DNA of 64,000 nucleotides from Arthrobacter wenxiniae (GTDB lineage Bacteria > Actinomycetota > Actinomycetes > Actinomycetales > Micrococcaceae). The first letter of the stretch is position 1. Each line of letters opens with the position of its first letter. A program made the translations under genes and the position numbers. Of the stretch, positions 9,062 through 19,054 are shown piece by piece. The notes under the pieces are model-generated. The model did not search any database. It was not told the DNA's origin and was given only the letters and a program-made list of their open reading frames with translations. The stretch is taken from the NCBI RefSeq assembly GCF_013376105.1, contig NZ_JAAMFM010000013.1:1-64000 (forward strand). Direction: 5' to 3'.

Positions 9062-10176
9062 GGCGTCCTCCAGGAGCTGGTGATGGCGTGGATGTCGGCG
9101 TCCGCCGGTGCTGCCGCCCCCGGCCCGGGCAGCGTGCCCGGCCCGGGGGCGCTGGCGGGGCCGGAGCGTGAGAACCGCGGGGCGGGCGCGGCCACCACGT
9201 GCCGGCCCGAGCCGGAGAGCGTGCCCCGGACGGCCAGGTGCGGCGCTTTCGCCGCTTCCGCATAGCTCAGCACGGGGGTGACGCAGGCGTCGGTGCCGTC
9301 AAAGGCGTCCGCCCATTCGTCCCGGGTGCGCGTGGCGAAGGCCGCGCCCAGCACCTCGGCCAGCGCGGGCCACTGGGAGGGGTCGTCCCGGTCCGGCAGC
9401 GCCGCCGCGGCCAGGCCCAGCCCGGCCAGCAGCACGGCATGGAACTGCGGCTCAATGGCACCCACGGCGACAAATCCGCCATCGGCGCATTGATAGGTGC
9501 GGTAGAAGGGGGCGCCGCCGTCCAGCAGGTTGCTTCCGCGCGCATCGTTCCACATCCCCACCGAGCGCAGTTCCAGGATGATCTGCGACAGGACGCTGAC
9601 GCCGTCCACCATGGCCGCATCCACCACCTGGCCCAGCCCGGAGCGTTCCCGTTCCCACAGGGCGGCGAGGATCCCGGTGAGCGCAAACATGGAGCCGCCG
9701 CCGAAGTCGCCCACCAGGTTCAGGGGCGGGACGGGCTGCCCCGCCGGGCCCATCGCGTGCAGGGCCCCGGTCAGGGCAATGTAGTTGATGTCGTGCCCGG
9801 CCCGTTGTGCCAGCGGCCCGTCCTGGCCCCAGCCGGTCATGCGCGCATAGACCAGCCGGGGGTTGGCGGCCAGGCATTCCGCCGGCCCCAGCCCCAGCCG
9901 CTCGGTGGTGCCGGGGCGGAAGCCCTCGAGCAGGACGTCCGCCTGCGCCAGCAGTGCGCGCACGGAAGCCAGTTCCGAGGGCACCTTCAGGTTCGCCCGG
10001 ACGGTGGTGCGGGAACGTTGGAGGTGCGTGACGACGTCGTACCCGCCCACGGGAGGGGCGGGCCCCACCACCCGCACCACCTCGGCGCCCAGGTCGGCCA
10101 GCATCATGGCGGCGTGGGGCGCCGCCCCCAGCCCGGAGAGCTCCACCACCTTCAGCCCCTGCAACGGCCCGCCCAC
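9058..10176 (-). CDS. Alpha-methylacyl-CoA racemase-like (CaiB/BaiF fold)
   Basis: A 372-residue class III CoA-transferase-fold protein. The racemase catalytic pair seen in mycobacterial MCR (His126/Asp156) is present as [13 protein letters not shown] (H128) and [12 protein letters not shown] (D157). Near the N-terminus LGAEVVRV and ANLK bind CoA, and the catalytic Asp of true CoA transferases is not evident. This favours epimerisation of 2-methylacyl-CoAs between R and S, which is needed because acyl-CoA dehydrogenases accept only the S form. The C-terminus is Pro/Ala/Gly-rich. It is coupled by 4 bases to the MBL gene and lies 9 bases after the acyl-CoA ligase. Confidence 0.85.
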   Translation of the reverse strand: MGGPLQGLKVVELSGLGAAPHAAMMLADLGAEVVRVVGPAPPVGGYDVVTHLQRSRTTVRANLKVPSELASVRALLAQADVLLEGFRPGTTERLGLGPAECLAANPRLVYARMTGWGQDGPLAQRAGHDINYIALTGALHAMGPAGQPVPPLNLVGDFGGGSMFALTGILAALWERERSGLGQVVDAAMVDGVSVLSQIILELRSVGMWNDARGSNLLDGGAPFYRTYQCADGGFVAVGAIEPQFHAVLLAGLGLAAAALPDRDDPSQWPALAEVLGAAFATRTRDEWADAFDGTDACVTPVLSYAEAAKAPHLAVRGTLSGSGRHVVAAPAPRFSRSGPASAPGPGTLPGPGAAAPADADIHAITSSWRTP

Positions 10177-10185
10177 GGAGTGGCC

Positions 10186-11736
10186 CTAGACCCCAGCCGC
10201 GGAGTCCGCATGCGCCGCCGCATGGCTGTCCCGCAGGTCGCGCTTGAGGATCTTGCCCGCCCCGGACATGGGCAGCGCGTCAAGGAATTCAAAGCTGCGC
10301 GGCACCTTGTACCGGGCAATGTGTTCCCCGCAGAATTCCGCCAGCTCCCCGCCCGTCGCGGCGGCGCCGGCGGCCAGCACCACCACGGCGTGGACGCGCT
10401 CGCCGAAGTTCGCGTCCGGCACCCCGATGACGGCGGAGGACGCCACGGCCGGGTGCTTGCTGAGTGCGTTTTCCACCTCTGCCGAGTACACGTTTTCACC
10501 GCCGGTGATGATCATGTCCTTGAGCCGGTCCACCACAAAGACAAATCCGTCGGCGTCCACGTAGCCGAGGTCCCCGGTGTGCAGCCAGCCCCCGCGCAGC
10601 GCCTCGGCGCTCTGTTCCGGGTTGTTCCAGTAGCCCTGCATGACGTGGGCGCCGCGGCAGCAGATCTCGCCCACCACGCCCGCCGCCGCCGGACGCCCGT
10701 CGAGGTCCAGCACGGCCACCTCGGAATGCGGCGCGGCCCGGCCACCGGAGCGCAGCCAGTCTCCGTGGTGGTCATTCGGCAGCAACAGCGTGATGACCGG
10801 CGCGGCCTCCGTCTGCCCGTAGGCCTGGACCAGGCGCAGCCGCGGCAGCAGCGCCATGGTGCGCTTGAGCACGCCCTCGGAAATGGAGGAGCCCCCGTAC
10901 AGCATGCGCTGCAGGGAGGAGAGGTCGTAGCGGGCGGTGTCCGGGTGGTCCACGAGCATCTGGATCATGGTGGGCACCAGCAGGACGTCCGTGGGCCGGT
11001 GTTCCTGGATGGCGGCCATGACGGAGACGGGTTCAAAGAACGGCACCATGAGGTGCGTGCCGCCCAGGATGGTCAGACCGCTCCAGGCGGCGAGGTCGGC
11101 GAGGTGGAACATGGGCGCCGCGTGCAGCAGCGTGGCCCCTGCCTCCAGCAGCTCCCCGCTGGCCACGGTGCCCAGGCCGGAGGTGACCAGGTTCGTGTGG
11201 CTGAGCATGACGCCCTTGGGGAAGCCGGTGGTGCCGCCGGTGTAGTAGATGCCGGCGAGGTCGTCCCCCTGCCGGCGGGCGTCGTCCACCGGTTCCGTGC
11301 CGGCCACCAGGTCCTCGTAGGAAAGCATGCCTTCCGGGGCGGGGCCGTCGCCGCAGTGTATGTAGGTTTCCACCCCTGGCGCCTTGTCCCGCAGCACGTC
11401 CGCCACCGGCGCGAAGGCGTCGTCGAGCAGCAGGACCCTGGTGCCGGAATCGTTCATGGCGTAGGCCACCTCGGCGGGGCTCCAGCGGATGTTGACGGGC
11501 ACCACCGCCGCCCCGGCCCACGGCACGGCCACCAGGTACTCGGCGAAGCGGTCACTGTTCAGCGACACAATGCCCACCCTGTCCCCGGCGGCCACGCCGA
11601 GCCTTTGCAGGGCCCCGGCCAGGCGCGCCACCCTGTCGGCGTGCTCAACGTAGCTGCGCCGCCTGTCCTTGTAGATGGTGGCAACGCCGTGGGGCGTGGC
11701 CTGCAGCGAGCGGTGCAGTCCTTGGGTCAGATACAC
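10186..11736 (-). CDS. fadD: Long-chain acyl-CoA synthetase / AMP-binding ligase
   Basis: A 516-residue ANL-superfamily ligase activating a carboxylic acid to its CoA thioester through an acyl-adenylate. Motif A3 is YYTGGTTGFPKGVMLSH. The substrate-site YGGSS and AYGQTEAAP motifs, the hinge TGDLGYVDADGFVFVVDR and the catalytic C-terminal Lys in SGAGKILKRDLR are all intact. GGAGTCACC supplies the ribosome site. It is the entry enzyme of the minus-strand beta-oxidation operon, directly ahead of the racemase. Substrate chain length cannot be predicted; the company of the racemase suggests methyl-branched acids. Confidence 0.9.
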   Translation of the reverse strand: MYLTQGLHRSLQATPHGVATIYKDRRRSYVEHADRVARLAGALQRLGVAAGDRVGIVSLNSDRFAEYLVAVPWAGAAVVPVNIRWSPAEVAYAMNDSGTRVLLLDDAFAPVADVLRDKAPGVETYIHCGDGPAPEGMLSYEDLVAGTEPVDDARRQGDDLAGIYYTGGTTGFPKGVMLSHTNLVTSGLGTVASGELLEAGATLLHAAPMFHLADLAAWSGLTILGGTHLMVPFFEPVSVMAAIQEHRPTDVLLVPTMIQMLVDHPDTARYDLSSLQRMLYGGSSISEGVLKRTMALLPRLRLVQAYGQTEAAPVITLLLPNDHHGDWLRSGGRAAPHSEVAVLDLDGRPAAAGVVGEICCRGAHVMQGYWNNPEQSAEALRGGWLHTGDLGYVDADGFVFVVDRLKDMIITGGENVYSAEVENALSKHPAVASSAVIGVPDANFGERVHAVVVLAAGAAATGGELAEFCGEHIARYKVPRSFEFLDALPMSGAGKILKRDLRDSHAAAHADSAAGV

Positions 11737-11863
11737 GGTGACTCCTTGATCCTTGTCGACGGTCAGACAACGCAGTTTTGTGAAGCGTTTGCTTGCGCCC
11801 CATCCGGCCCGCCGGCTGCCAGCGCAGCGGGCGTCCAGCGCCGTCGGGGCCCGACGCCGGCAC

Positions 11864-12751
11864 TCACCTTCCCTGGAACTCGGCCGGCCGGTGCTCCCCC
11901 AGCGCCGTGACGGCCTCCACCAGGTCCGCGCTGTGCAGGAACGCGGAGTTCCAGAGGGCCACGTGGCGCAGCCCGCGGGCGATCCGTTCCTCCCGGTCGT
12001 CGTTCAGCACTGCCTTCGTGCCGGCCACTGCCAGCGGCGAGTTGGCGGCCATCTCCGCGGCCATCCCCAGCGCGGCGGCCAGGAGCGCTTCCGGGTCGGG
12101 GAGGACGGCGTTGACGAGGCCGATCCTTTCCGCGCGTTCCGCGCCGATGTCCTTGCCGGTCAATGCCAGCTCTCTCAGGTGGCCCTCGGCGATGATGCCG
12201 CGCAGCCGCTGCAGGCTGCCGACGTCGGCCACGATGGCCAGCCTGGCCTCCCTGATACTGAACTGCGCGCCGGCGGAGGCCAGCCGGACGTCGGCGGCGC
12301 TGATGAGGTCCACGCCGCCGCCGATGCACCAGCCGGAGACCGCCGCGATGACGGGCTTGCGGCACGCGGCCACGGCCGTGATGCCGTCCTGGAGCCGGCC
12401 GATCAACCGCAGCAGCTCGCCGCGGGCCGCGGCCGTGGGGCCGCTTTCGGCACCGAGCCGCCCCAGCCAGGGGCCCAGGACTTCCTGCACGTCGAGCCCC
12501 ACGCTGAAGTGCTTCCCGGTGCCGGTGAGGACCACTGCCCGGACGGAGGCGTCGGCGTCGAGCCCGCCGATCAGCCGGGGCAGCTCGTCCCAGAAGTCCA
12601 GGCCCATCATGTTGCCGCGCCCGGGGCCGGCCAGGCGGACCACGGCCACTCCGGGTGCGCCCGTCCTGTCCACCGTGAACGCCTTCCAGCGGTTCTCCCG
12701 CCCCGCGGCCGCCGCCCGGGCGTCCGCCGGGGATTCCGCCGGGGTCGCCAT
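11864..12751 (-). CDS. Delta3,5-delta2,4-dienoyl-CoA isomerase-like crotonase
   Basis: A 295-residue crotonase-superfamily protein. GGGVDLISAADVRLAS, SIREARLAIVADVGSLQRL and the residues D148, E168 and D176 match the three catalytic acids of eukaryotic ECH1 (Asp176, Glu196, Asp204), and ADVGxLQRL is its hallmark. It should shift double bases of 3,5-dienoyl-CoAs formed from odd-position unsaturated fatty acids into the beta-oxidation path. The reading frame is open further upstream, but the ATG at 12749-12751 overlaps the TGA of the multifunctional-enzyme gene by one base and fits the family length. Confidence 0.83.
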   Translation of the reverse strand: MATPAESPADARAAAAGRENRWKAFTVDRTGAPGVAVVRLAGPGRGNMMGLDFWDELPRLIGGLDADASVRAVVLTGTGKHFSVGLDVQEVLGPWLGRLGAESGPTAAARGELLRLIGRLQDGITAVAACRKPVIAAVSGWCIGGGVDLISAADVRLASAGAQFSIREARLAIVADVGSLQRLRGIIAEGHLRELALTGKDIGAERAERIGLVNAVLPDPEALLAAALGMAAEMAANSPLAVAGTKAVLNDDREERIARGLRHVALWNSAFLHSADLVEAVTALGEHRPAEFQGR

Positions 12752-14919
12752 CAGTACTGCTCCCCGCGTCCGGCCTTGGCCACGAGGGATTCCGGAGGCA
12801 GGAAGCGCTCCCCGTACCGGGCGGCCAGTTCGCGGGCCCTGGCCACAAAGCCCGGCAGGCCGCCGGCGTACCCGTTCATGAACTGCACCACGCCGCCCGT
12901 CCAGCCGGGGAAGCCAATGCCCAGGATCGAGCCGACGTTGGCGTCCTCCACGCTGCGCAGCACACCCTCGTCCAGGCACTTGACGGTTTCCAGGGATTCG
13001 GCGAAGAGCATGCGCTCCTTCATGTCCTCGAAGGGGACCTGCGCCGTGCCGCCCCAGGTTTCGGCCAGGCCTTCCCAGAGCCCGGTGCGGTGGCCGTCGG
13101 CGTAGTTGTAGAACCCGGCGCCGCCCAGCCTTCCCGTGCGCTGGAACTCCCCGACCATCCGGTCCAGGAGGTCGTAGGCGGGGTGGTGCTGGTACGTCTG
13201 GGGACCGCCGTCGCGCGCCAGCCCCGCCTTGGTCTCCTGCTGGATCTTGGACATCAGGGTCAGGTTCAGCTCGTCGGCCAGCTGCAGCGGAGGGGCCGGG
13301 TAGCCGGCCTGGGCGCCGGCCTGCTCCACCGACGCGGCGGAAATGCCCTCGCCCACCATGGCGATGGCCTCGTTCAGGAAGGTGCCGATGACGCGGCTGG
13401 TGAAGAAGCCGCGGGAATCGTTGACCACAATGGGCGTCTTGCGGAGCTGCCTGGCTATGTCGAAGGCCCGGGCCAGGGTTTCATCCGAGGTGTTCTTCCC
13501 GGCGATGATTTCCAGCAGCGGCATCCTCTCCACGGGGGAGAAGAAGTGCAGGCCGATGAAGTCCGGCTGGTTCCGCACGCCCTCGGCCAGCTGGCTGATG
13601 GGCAGCGAGGAGGTGTTGGAGGCCAGGACGGCGCCGCCGGCCACCAGGCCCTCGATCTCCTGGAAGGCCTTGTGCTTCACCTCCACATTTTCAAACACGG
13701 CCTCGATCACCAGGTCCGCCCCGGCCACGTCCGCGGCGCTCCCTGTGGGGGTGATCCTGGCCAGCAGCGCCTCCGCGTCCGCCTGCGTGGACCGGCCGCG
13801 GGCCACGGCCTTTTCGGTCAGGCCGCGCGAGTAGTCCTTGCCGTGCCGGGCCGCCTCGAGGGAAACGTCCTTGAGCACCACGTCCAGGCCGGCACGGGCG
13901 CACACGTACGCGATGCCGGCGCCCATCATGCCGGCGCCGAGCACTGCCACTTTTTTGGCCGTGTGCCTGTCATGGCCGGCCGGGCGGCTGCCGCCGGCCT
14001 TGATGTGCGCCATGTCAAGGAAGAACGCCTTGATCATGTTGGTGGAGACCTGCCCGGCAACCACTTCGACGAAGTACCGGGACTCAATTTCCAGGGCGGT
14101 GTCGATGTCCACCTGGCTGCCTTCGACGGCGGCCGCCAGGATGGCCCGGGGCGCCGGGTAGTTCGCGCCCTTCAGGTCCTCGCGCAGCTTCGCCGGAAAG
14201 GACGGCAGGACAGCGGCGAGCGCCGGCGATGCGGGCGTGCCTCCGGGGATCCGGTAGCCGGGCACGTCATAGGGCTGGACGGCGTCCGGGTGGGCGGCGA
14301 TCCAGGCCTTGGCGGCGGGGACCAGTTCCGCCGCGGTATCCACCACTTCGTCCACGAGCCCGATGTCCCGTGCCTCGCGCGGCTTGTACCGGCGGCCCTG
14401 CAGCAGGACCTTGGTGAGGGCGTCGGCCAGGCCCATGAGGCGCACGGTCCGCACGATGCCGCCGCCGCCGGGCAGCAGGCCCAGCGTGACCTCGGGCAGC
14501 CCGATCACGGAGCCCGGGGTGTCCGCGGCAATCCGGTGGTGGGCGGCCAGGGCAATTTCGAGCCCGCCGCCGAGGGCCGCGCCGTTGAGGGCCGCCACCA
14601 CGGGCCTGCCCAGCGTTTCCAATGCGCGCAGCGGCGCCTTGATGGCCTGGCCAAGCTCAAAAACCCGCTGCGCGTCGCCGGGCCCGGCCTTGACGAGGTC
14701 GTTGAGGTCCCCGCCGGCGAAGAACGTCTTCTTGGCGGAGGTCAGGATGACGCCGGTGAGCGTGTCCTTCTCCGCCACCAGCCGCGCCACGGCGGCCTGC
14801 ATGGACGCCGCGTAGGCCTCATTCATGATGTTCGCCGACTGGTCCGGATCATCCATGGTCAAGATGACGACGCCGTCGGCGTCCCGGTCCCAGCGGATGG
14901 TGCTCAAGGTGTGCGTCAT
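12751..14919 (-). CDS. fadJ: Fatty acid oxidation multifunctional enzyme (FadB/FadJ type)
   Basis: A 722-residue fusion of an N-terminal enoyl-CoA hydratase (GGGLEIALAAHHRI with E121; LPEVTLGLLPGGGG with E143) and a C-terminal 3-hydroxyacyl-CoA dehydrogenase. The NAD-binding motif VAVLGAGMMGAGIAY is at about 324-338, HFFSPVERMPLLEI carries the catalytic His, and two 3HCDH C-terminal domains follow. It performs hydration and NAD-dependent oxidation of beta-oxidation. It partners the thiolase encoded 4 bases upstream. Length is normal for the family. The hydratase half diverges in its N-terminal loop (PDQSANIMNE), as is common in actinobacterial FadB proteins. Confidence 0.94.
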   Translation of the reverse strand: MTHTLSTIRWDRDADGVVILTMDDPDQSANIMNEAYAASMQAAVARLVAEKDTLTGVILTSAKKTFFAGGDLNDLVKAGPGDAQRVFELGQAIKAPLRALETLGRPVVAALNGAALGGGLEIALAAHHRIAADTPGSVIGLPEVTLGLLPGGGGIVRTVRLMGLADALTKVLLQGRRYKPREARDIGLVDEVVDTAAELVPAAKAWIAAHPDAVQPYDVPGYRIPGGTPASPALAAVLPSFPAKLREDLKGANYPAPRAILAAAVEGSQVDIDTALEIESRYFVEVVAGQVSTNMIKAFFLDMAHIKAGGSRPAGHDRHTAKKVAVLGAGMMGAGIAYVCARAGLDVVLKDVSLEAARHGKDYSRGLTEKAVARGRSTQADAEALLARITPTGSAADVAGADLVIEAVFENVEVKHKAFQEIEGLVAGGAVLASNTSSLPISQLAEGVRNQPDFIGLHFFSPVERMPLLEIIAGKNTSDETLARAFDIARQLRKTPIVVNDSRGFFTSRVIGTFLNEAIAMVGEGISAASVEQAGAQAGYPAPPLQLADELNLTLMSKIQQETKAGLARDGGPQTYQHHPAYDLLDRMVGEFQRTGRLGGAGFYNYADGHRTGLWEGLAETWGGTAQVPFEDMKERMLFAESLETVKCLDEGVLRSVEDANVGSILGIGFPGWTGGVVQFMNGYAGGLPGFVARARELAARYGERFLPPESLVAKAGRGEQY

Positions 14920-14923
14920 TTCG

Positions 14924-16147
<1,224 letters not shown>

Positions 16148-16190
16148 AGCTGGCCAAGTCCTTTCAGTGGTTCGTTGCTAGGTCCGGGGC

Positions 16191-17348
16191 TTACAGGGAG
16201 CGGGCGATGAGCTCCTTCATGACCTCGTTGGCGCCCGCCAGGACGCGCAGCACCCGGTTGTCCGCGTACATGCCGGCGATCGGGTATTCCAGGCAGTAGC
16301 CGTAGCCGCCGAAGAGCTGCTGGCAGCGGTCCACCACCTCCCCGGTCCTGTCTGTGAGCCAGTACTTGGCCATGGACGCCGTGGCCGCATCCAGCCCGCC
16401 ATTGACGTGCCGGGTGATGCAGTCGTCCAGGAAGACGCGGTTGACGCGCGTGATGGTGGCGCACTCGGCCAGTTCGAAGCGGGTGTTTTGCAGTTCGAAG
16501 AGCGGCTTGCCAAACGCCTCGCGTGTCTTGGTGTAGTCCAGTGCGGCGCGGACCGCGGCTTCGCTGATGGATTGTGCCAGGATGGCGGTGATGAGCCGCT
16601 CCTGGGACAGCTGGTTCATCAGCTGGAAGAAGCCCTGTCCTTCCGCGCCGCCCAGGACGTTTGCGGCGGGGATGCGCAGGTCCTCGAAGAAAAGTTCCGA
16701 GGTGTCCTGCCCCTTCAGCCCGATCTTGTCCAGGTTGCGCCCGCGGGTGAACCCGGGGGTGCCCGCGCCCACCTCCGCCACCAGCAGGGAGATGCCCCTG
16801 GCACCCTGCGTGGTGTCGGTCTTGGCGGCGATGACCACCAGGTCGCACAGCTGGCCGTTGGAGATGAAGGTCTTCGAGCCGTTCACCACGTAGTGCTCCC
16901 CCTCGCGGCGGGCCCGGGTGGTGATGGCCTGGAGGTCGGAGCCCGCGCCGGGCTCGGTCATGGCGATGGCGCCCACCCATTCGCCGCTGCACAGCTTCGG
17001 GAGCCAGCGCAGCTTCTGCTCCTCCCTGGCGTAGGCCAGCAGGTAGTGGGCCACGATCCCTTCGCTGACGGCAAAGCCCAGGCTGCCGGCACCCGCCGCG
17101 GTTTGTTCCTGCAGCAGCAGCGCCAGGTTGGCAAAGGTGCCGCCTCCGCCGCCGTACTCCTCCGGGATGCTCATGCCGCACAGTCCCAGCTCCCCGGCCC
17201 TGCGGTACAACGCACGGTCGGGGTACCCCTGCTGGCGGAATTGTTCCTCGCGCGGGGCCACCTCCCTGGCAAAGAAGTCCCTCAGCAGGTGGGCGACGTC
17301 CGCCAGGTCGTCGTCGATCCAGCTGGGGGAAACCGTGGTGGTTGACAT
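16191..17348 (-). CDS. LCAD-type acyl-CoA dehydrogenase
   Basis: A 385-residue flavoprotein dehydrogenase. It has AMTEPGAGSD, NGSKTFISNGQ and the C-terminal VLAGANEVMKELIARSL. In the last motif the usual catalytic Glu of the YEGT/LEGS position is replaced by Ala. The acid is instead in QLSQERLITA (E250), the arrangement of mammalian long-chain acyl-CoA dehydrogenase (PQERLLIA; ...GGTNEIMKELIA). Mammalian LCAD accepts 2-methyl branched long chains, which fits the racemase in this operon. It is the first gene of the minus-strand operon ending at 7985, and its promoter region carries the 19-bp palindrome at 17368-17386. Confidence 0.88.
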   Translation of the reverse strand: MSTTTVSPSWIDDDLADVAHLLRDFFAREVAPREEQFRQQGYPDRALYRRAGELGLCGMSIPEEYGGGGGTFANLALLLQEQTAAGAGSLGFAVSEGIVAHYLLAYAREEQKLRWLPKLCSGEWVGAIAMTEPGAGSDLQAITTRARREGEHYVVNGSKTFISNGQLCDLVVIAAKTDTTQGARGISLLVAEVGAGTPGFTRGRNLDKIGLKGQDTSELFFEDLRIPAANVLGGAEGQGFFQLMNQLSQERLITAILAQSISEAAVRAALDYTKTREAFGKPLFELQNTRFELAECATITRVNRVFLDDCITRHVNGGLDAATASMAKYWLTDRTGEVVDRCQQLFGGYGYCLEYPIAGMYADNRVLRVLAGANEVMKELIARSL

Positions 17349-17367
17349 ACTGCCAATGCTGCAGAAT

Positions 17368-17386
17368 TATTGACAGCGTGTCAATA
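17368..17386. promoter_or_regulatory. Perfect 19-bp palindrome, probable TetR operator
   Basis: TATTGACAGCGTGTCAATA has perfect 8-bp arms around a GCG centre. It is located between the divergent LCAD-type operon (start 17348) and the isomerase-tetR pair (start 17419). Each arm contains TTGACA, the consensus -35 hexamer, in opposite orientation, so binding would cover -35 elements of both directions. The nearby TetR gene (18267-18959) is the obvious ligand-responsive partner. No second perfect copy was noticed in the window. Confidence 0.7.
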
Positions 17387-17418
17387 GCCTGCCGGCGTTT
17401 CGAGCGAAAGCGGTTCCC

Positions 17419-18270
17419 ATGACCAGCTACACAGCCATCGGCTCCACGGTGTCGGAGCAGATCGCCACCGTCACGCTCAACCGCCCCGAAGCACGCAACG
17501 GCTACACGCCCGCCATGGCCAACGAGCTTGAGCACGCCTTCAAGGCGGCCGACGCCGACCCCTCGGTCCGCGTGGTGGTGTTCACCTGTGCGGGCCCGGA
17601 CTTCTCCGTCGGGGCTGACCTCAGCGGCGGCGCCTTCAACCTCCGGCCCGGCGACGGCGACGGGGACGATTGGCAGGAGCCGGCCGGCCGTTGTTCCAAG
17701 ACAATCTTCGGCCTGGACAAGCCCGTCATCGCCGCCCTGCGCGGGGTGGCCGTGGGCGGCGGCCTCACCATCACGCTCTCCTGTGACTTCCGCCTGGCGT
17801 CCACCGATTCCCGCTTCTCCTTCCCGTTCAGCCGTCGCGGCATCTTTCCCGAGGGCGCCTCCACCTGGTACCTGCCGCGGCTGGTCGGCATGACCCGTGC
17901 CGCCGACTGGATGCTGACCGGGCGCCTCTTTGGCGCCCAGGAAGCGCTCGACGCCGGACTGGTCACCTCCGTGCACCAGCCCGAGGCCGTGCTGGGTGCT
18001 GCGTACGCCCTGGCCCGGGACCTCATCTCCCACACGTCCCCCGTCTCGACGGCCGTGATCCGGCAGATGCTCAACCGCCTCAGCGCCCTGGACTCCCCCT
18101 ACCCCGCGCACGCCGTGGACTCACGCCTGATCTCAGGCCTGGAGGGCAGCGCCGACGCCCGGGAGGGGGTTGCGTCATTCCTGGAAAAACGGCCGCCGTC
18201 CTTCCCCTGGACCGTGCCGGCGGACATTCCGGCCTGGTTGCCGTGGCGCGTCCCGGGAGGCGCGCCGTGA
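17419..18270 (+). CDS. Crotonase-family enoyl-CoA isomerase-like protein
   Basis: A 283-residue crotonase-fold protein. In GGGLTITLSCDF the first hydratase Glu is replaced by Thr (T117). In SFPFSRRGIFPEGASTWYLPRLVG the second hydratase Glu position is Phe (F137), while a Glu lies in FPEG (E145). That PEG(x)S motif is seen in delta3-delta2-enoyl-CoA isomerases (ECI2/yeast Eci1), whose single catalytic Glu sits there. Isomerisation is therefore more likely than hydration (inference). It would complement the dienoyl-CoA isomerase for unsaturated chains. It is divergent from the beta-oxidation operon and translationally coupled (GTGA overlap) to the TetR gene. Confidence 0.78.
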   Translation: MTSYTAIGSTVSEQIATVTLNRPEARNGYTPAMANELEHAFKAADADPSVRVVVFTCAGPDFSVGADLSGGAFNLRPGDGDGDDWQEPAGRCSKTIFGLDKPVIAALRGVAVGGGLTITLSCDFRLASTDSRFSFPFSRRGIFPEGASTWYLPRLVGMTRAADWMLTGRLFGAQEALDAGLVTSVHQPEAVLGAAYALARDLISHTSPVSTAVIRQMLNRLSALDSPYPAHAVDSRLISGLEGSADAREGVASFLEKRPPSFPWTVPADIPAWLPWRVPGGAP

Positions 18271-18959
18271 CGGCGCCCGGGGAGCCCCCCCTCAAGGCGG
18301 GGCGGACCGCCCACGGCGGGTCCGGCGTCGACCATTCCGGCATAGACCATTCCGGCCGCGAGGCCGGGCAGCGGCGCCAGCGGCTCACCCCGGACCAGCG
18401 CCGCGGGCAGATCTTCGACTGTGCCCAGCGGCTGTTCGCCCAGCGGCCCTACGAGGACGTCTCCGCGACGGACATCGCCGCGGCGGCGGGCGTGGCGCGC
18501 GGGCTGGTCAACCACTATTTCGGCAACAAGCGCGAACTGTACCTGGAGGTGGTTCGGCTGAACTCCACCGTGCCCGAGGTGGCCGTGGCCGCGCTGCCCG
18601 AGGGAACGCTGCAGGAGCGGATCGACGCCTCCGTGACGTGGTTCCTGGACACGCTGGCGGCCACCGGGGGGACGTGGCTTGGGCTCGGCTCAGGCGGGAT
18701 GGGCCGGGACCCGGACGTGGAACGCATCCTCATCGAGGCGGAGAACCTCTCGGTGGAGCGGCTCATGGAGGCCATGGGGCTGGCCGGGCGCGCCACCGGG
18801 CAGGAGGAGGTGCGGGCCATGATGCGGGTCTACGTCCAGCTGGCGCGCAGCGGGGCCCGCGAGTGGCTGCTGCGGAAAACCCTCAGCCGGGCGCAGGTCC
18901 ATTCACTGCTGGCGGGCACGCTGCTGGTGGTGGTCCGCGACGCCGCCGCGGCGATCTGA
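18267..18959 (+). CDS. TetR-family regulator of the beta-oxidation operon
   Basis: A 230-residue regulator. The TetR helix-turn-helix lies in RRGQIFDCAQRLFAQRPYEDVSATDIAAAAGVARGLVNHYFGNKRELY (shown here only as its extent, about residues 48-95), and the C-terminal half is a ligand domain. The frame is open upstream, but the GTG at 18267 follows GGGAGG by 5 bases and overlaps the upstream stop, so it is preferred. Cotranscribed with the isomerase-like gene and facing the LCAD-type operon across a perfect palindrome, it most likely represses both units and is released by an acyl-CoA (inference from FadR-type TetR proteins). Confidence 0.88.
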   Translation: MTAPGEPPLKAGRTAHGGSGVDHSGIDHSGREAGQRRQRLTPDQRRGQIFDCAQRLFAQRPYEDVSATDIAAAAGVARGLVNHYFGNKRELYLEVVRLNSTVPEVAVAALPEGTLQERIDASVTWFLDTLAATGGTWLGLGSGGMGRDPDVERILIEAENLSVERLMEAMGLAGRATGQEEVRAMMRVYVQLARSGAREWLLRKTLSRAQVHSLLAGTLLVVVRDAAAAI

Positions 18960-19054
18960 CGCCGCCCCCGCGTGTCCGTGGAGGACAAGTTGGACCGAAT
19001 TCGCCGATTTTCAGGGTTTTTCGTCGACGACCGGCAACACAGATCCGGGCGGGG

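Noticed and set aside
9199-11910. Very long plus-strand ORF (about 900 codons) opposite the racemase and ligase genes
   Set aside because: It is antisense to genes with intact catalytic motifs and has His/Gly/Arg-rich composition typical of the reverse frame of high-GC genes; no domain is recognisable.
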